In this document: positions 62,237 through 64,000 of the stretch, piece after piece | How the letters are laid out: the number at the start of each line of letters is the position of its first letter | Position numbering within the stretch: the stretch's first letter is position 1 | DNA from: Clostridia bacterium | Lineage (GTDB): Bacteria > Bacillota > Thermoanaerobacteria > Thermoanaerobacterales > Thermoanaerobacteraceae | Assembly (NCBI GenBank): GCA_012840485.1 | Contig: DULG01000054.1 | Span: forward strand, 1-64,000 | Length of the DNA stretch: 64,000 nucleotides | Direction: 5' to 3' | Program-made: the position numbers and the translations under genes | The notes under the pieces: model-generated | The model's input: only the letters and a program-made list of their open reading frames with translations | Database searches by the model: none | Told to the model about the DNA's origin: nothing

Positions 62237-62521
62237 TCACTTTTTTAAAGTTTTAGTTATTTCTATATACTCATCTAAGGTGATTTCACCGCGAGCGTAC
62301 CTTAACTTGGCAATTTCTAATGCTTCATTATTAGGATCTGTATCGTGTTTTTTAAAAAAGTTAACATTTCTAATCTGTTTTACTAGCAAGTAAATTACTA
62401 CGCCTATTAAAATTAAGAACAATATATTGGTAAGTCCACCACCGAACCAAGTTCCATAACCACAAGGATAATATCCTCCAAACCAACGACCTAAACCACC
62501 CATCATATATCCTCCAAACAT
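62237..62521 (-). CDS. membrane protein with SHOCT domain (1)
   Basis: 94 residues. Gly/Tyr/Trp-rich N-terminus (GGLGRWFGGYYPCGYGTWFG), one membrane helix (NILFLILIGVVIYLLVKQI, about residues 31-50), and a C-terminal SHOCT motif (ALEIAKLRYARGEITLDEYI EITKTL). GGAGAGGAGGAG upstream. SHOCT proteins are widespread short oligomerisation modules of unknown function. Probably cotranscribed with the next upstream SHOCT gene. Confidence 0.8.
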   Translation of the reverse strand: MFGGYMMGGLGRWFGGYYPCGYGTWFGGGLTNILFLILIGVVIYLLVKQIRNVNFFKKHDTDPNNEALEIAKLRYARGEITLDEYIEITKTLKK

Positions 62522-62552
62522 TATTTTCTCCTCCTCTCCAAATATTTATATT

Positions 62553-62741
62553 TTACAAAATGCTTTTTAATTTGTTATATTCTTCTACTGTAATTTCTCC
62601 CTTGGCTAAACGTATATCAAGTATTTTCTTTGCTTCATTCACTTGGCAATCTTTGTTTGCATTTAAATTATTAATTATTCTTTGCAGGTCACCTGTTTTG
62701 TACAAATAAAAGCCAATTGCCAAGATTAATATAAGACCCAT
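62553..62741 (-). CDS. membrane protein with SHOCT domain (2)
   Basis: About 62 residues: one N-terminal helix (MGLILILAIGFYLYKTGDLQ) and a SHOCT motif (AKKILDIRLAKGEITVEEYN KLKSIL). AAAGGAG about 9 bases before ATG 62741; TTG 62750 abuts that site. Forms a pair with the SHOCT protein downstream. Confidence 0.75.
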   Translation of the reverse strand: MGLILILAIGFYLYKTGDLQRIINNLNANKDCQVNEAKKILDIRLAKGEITVEEYNKLKSIL

Positions 62742-62999
62742 ACTTTTCAACTCCTTTCTATTTATCGAAAAATTGTTAACTTGCTTTCACCTTTATTTTA
62801 AAACTTACTTTTGAAGAAAATATGAAGAGAAAAAAGATATAAACTGTTGGTAAATACAGCTTAATTAGAATGATTTCTAAAAATAGATGGTTAGATTTTC
62901 ATAAGCCGTGATGTATAATATATGAAGAAAGAAATTTATCAAGCTATTTTCATACATTATTCATAATTTTACAATAAAATGATAAAGGGTGGTTGAAAA

Positions 63000-63695
63000 A
63001 TGGGTAAAAAGATATTTGTGGTTGATGACGAAATAAAAATACTGGAAGTTGTAAAGTCATACCTTGAGCGTGAGGGATTTAGTGTTATTACTGAAACTAA
63101 TGGCAATAACGTTTTAGATACATTTAAAAAAGAAAAACCAGACCTTGTTATATTGGACCTCATGTTGCCAGGTATTTCAGGAGAGGAACTGTGTAAAAGG
63201 TTACGTCAGTTTTCCGATGTACCGATATTGATGCTTACAGCAAAAGTTCAAGAAAGTGATAAAATTAATGGATTTTCTATAGGTGCTGATGACTATATTA
63301 CAAAACCATTCAGCCCACGTGAATTGGTTATGAGAGTGAAAGCAATATTAAGAAGAACAACTGATGATGTGCCTCTTGCTGAAGTAATGTCTTTTAATAA
63401 TGATGACCTTGTGGTCGATTTAAGAGCACATACAGTGAGGAAAAAGGGTGTGGTTGTAAATCTTACTCCAAATGAATTTAAAATTTTAAAGATTCTAATT
63501 CGCAATCCAAATAGGGTCTTTACAAGAGAAGAATTAATTGAAAAAGTTATGGGATTTGACTATGAAGGCTATGACAGGACGATTGATGCACATATTAAAA
63601 ATTTAAGACAAAAAATTGAAGACGATACGAAAAATCCAGTGTATATTAAAACGGTGTATGGCGTTGGATATAAATTTGGTGATGGAAATGTTTAG
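63000..63695 (+). CDS. OmpR/PhoB-family response regulator
   Basis: 231 residues. Receiver domain (about 1-120) with VVDDE, phosphoacceptor Asp in VILDLMLPG near residue 53, LTAK, and Lys in YITKPF near 102. Winged-helix output domain (about 130-228) with DRTIDAHIKNLRQKIEDDTK. The following gene is its sensor kinase. A weak TATAAT (about 62921) is the only promoter sign in the 62742-62999 gap. Confidence 0.93.
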   Translation: MGKKIFVVDDEIKILEVVKSYLEREGFSVITETNGNNVLDTFKKEKPDLVILDLMLPGISGEELCKRLRQFSDVPILMLTAKVQESDKINGFSIGADDYITKPFSPRELVMRVKAILRRTTDDVPLAEVMSFNNDDLVVDLRAHTVRKKGVVVNLTPNEFKILKILIRNPNRVFTREELIEKVMGFDYEGYDRTIDAHIKNLRQKIEDDTKNPVYIKTVYGVGYKFGDGNV

Positions 63696-64000
63696 AAATA
63701 ATTTAAGAACAAGGACGGCTATTGTATTTATTTCAATAGCTCTTATATCGATTGTTATTGTAAGTATTACAACAAACATCTTAATAATAAATAGCTTTGG
63801 AAATTATGTTACAAAGTCAACAGATAAAGAATTTAGCAATATAGCTAACACTCTTGCTGCAGTGTATAAATCTGAGGGAGGTTGGAAAAGTACAACAGGG
63901 CGTGAAATTGGTCATGCAGCTATGATGGAAGGATATGGATTAAGGCTTAGAGATAAAGATGGCAAAATTATATGGGATTTTTCTTCAATGTCATATATGA
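63688..64000 (+). CDS. sensor histidine kinase, N-terminal part (cut by window end)
   Basis: Opens at ATG 63688, overlapping the regulator by 8 bases, and is open to the window end (about 104 residues). MFRNNLRTRTAIVFISIALI SIVIVSITTNIL is a first membrane helix, followed by an extracellular sensor region (residues about 40-104). Catalytic domains lie beyond the window. Pairing with the regulator is inferred from position. Confidence 0.8.
   Translation, partial: MFRNNLRTRTAIVFISIALISIVIVSITTNILIINSFGNYVTKSTDKEFSNIANTLAAVYKSEGGWKSTTGREIGHAAMMEGYGLRLRDKDGKIIWDFSSMSYM

Noticed and set aside
1-64000. CRISPR array or insertion sequence
   Set aside because: No regularly spaced direct repeats, transposase or integrase genes were seen.

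Overview
The window looks like chromosome of a thermophilic, strictly anaerobic, low-GC Firmicute of the Thermoanaerobacter / Caldanaerobacter type. This is inferred from AT-rich DNA, strong GGAGG ribosome sites with many TTG/GTG starts, an anaerobic class III ribonucleotide reductase, a [FeFe]-hydrogenase maturase, Stickland glycine reductase with selenocysteine, and sporulation/PBP-type genes. No phage, insertion sequence or CRISPR array was seen.

Layout. 0.1-4 kb: transaldolase, an orphan sugar-type binding protein and a convergent transpeptidase. 4-9.8 kb: an oligopeptide ABC transporter (oppABCDF) behind a c-di-AMP riboswitch. 9.9-13.5 kb: a fluoride riboswitch with terminator ahead of five genes (Cys/His protein, coiled coil, zinc ribbon-HEAT, MFS transporter, PH-like protein). 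13.6-15.3 kb: a frameshifted remnant, two unknown small proteins and a methyltransferase. 15.5-17.4 kb: two fluoride riboswitches in tandem ahead of a cation/proton antiporter and a UspA protein. 17.7-22.4 kb: DUF5320, three NifX-like proteins, two ferredoxin-bearing MinD/Mrp ATPases, an MBL-fold protein and a ferredoxin, followed by convergent hydE.

23.6-38.4 kb is a selenium/sulfur island: a CoA-disulfide/persulfide reductase, yedF, a tandem glycine riboswitch, grdX-trxB-trxA-grdE-grdA-grdB-grdC-grdD, then selD-selA-selB, the tRNA-Sec gene on the other strand and a DUF3343 protein. In-frame UGA codons are read as selenocysteine in grdA, grdB and selD. All the machinery to make Sec is therefore next to its main users, and the operon should be switched on by glycine.

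38.5-51.8 kb is mostly metal and membrane transport: a FecBCD-type ABC transporter with TrmO and FmdE-like proteins, a NEW3-domain ABC exporter, a Fur-boxed feoA-feoA-feoB operon, and a second feoB preceded by a DtxR-FeoA regulator. 51.8-52.2 kb holds an apparently unassigned large structured RNA with its own terminator, directly upstream of an HD-GYP gene. A Fur-family regulator follows, then nrdD-nrdG under a cobalamin riboswitch that carries an inserted repeat. 56.6-64 kb: a PAS-GGDEF-HD-GYP signalling protein, a DUF134 regulator, DedA, a heavy-metal-binding protein, two decayed genes (azoR, a second hydE), a small winged-helix protein, two SHOCT proteins and the start of a two-component system cut by the window end.

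The most interesting signals are (1) the fluoride-riboswitch operon with no known fluoride exporter, (2) tandem fluoride riboswitches with two different output mechanisms, (3) the structured RNA at 51.9-52.2 kb, and (4) a shared palindromic operator (core CATATG) at three promoters that links the Fur-family regulator to the DUF5320/NifX/Mrp cluster.
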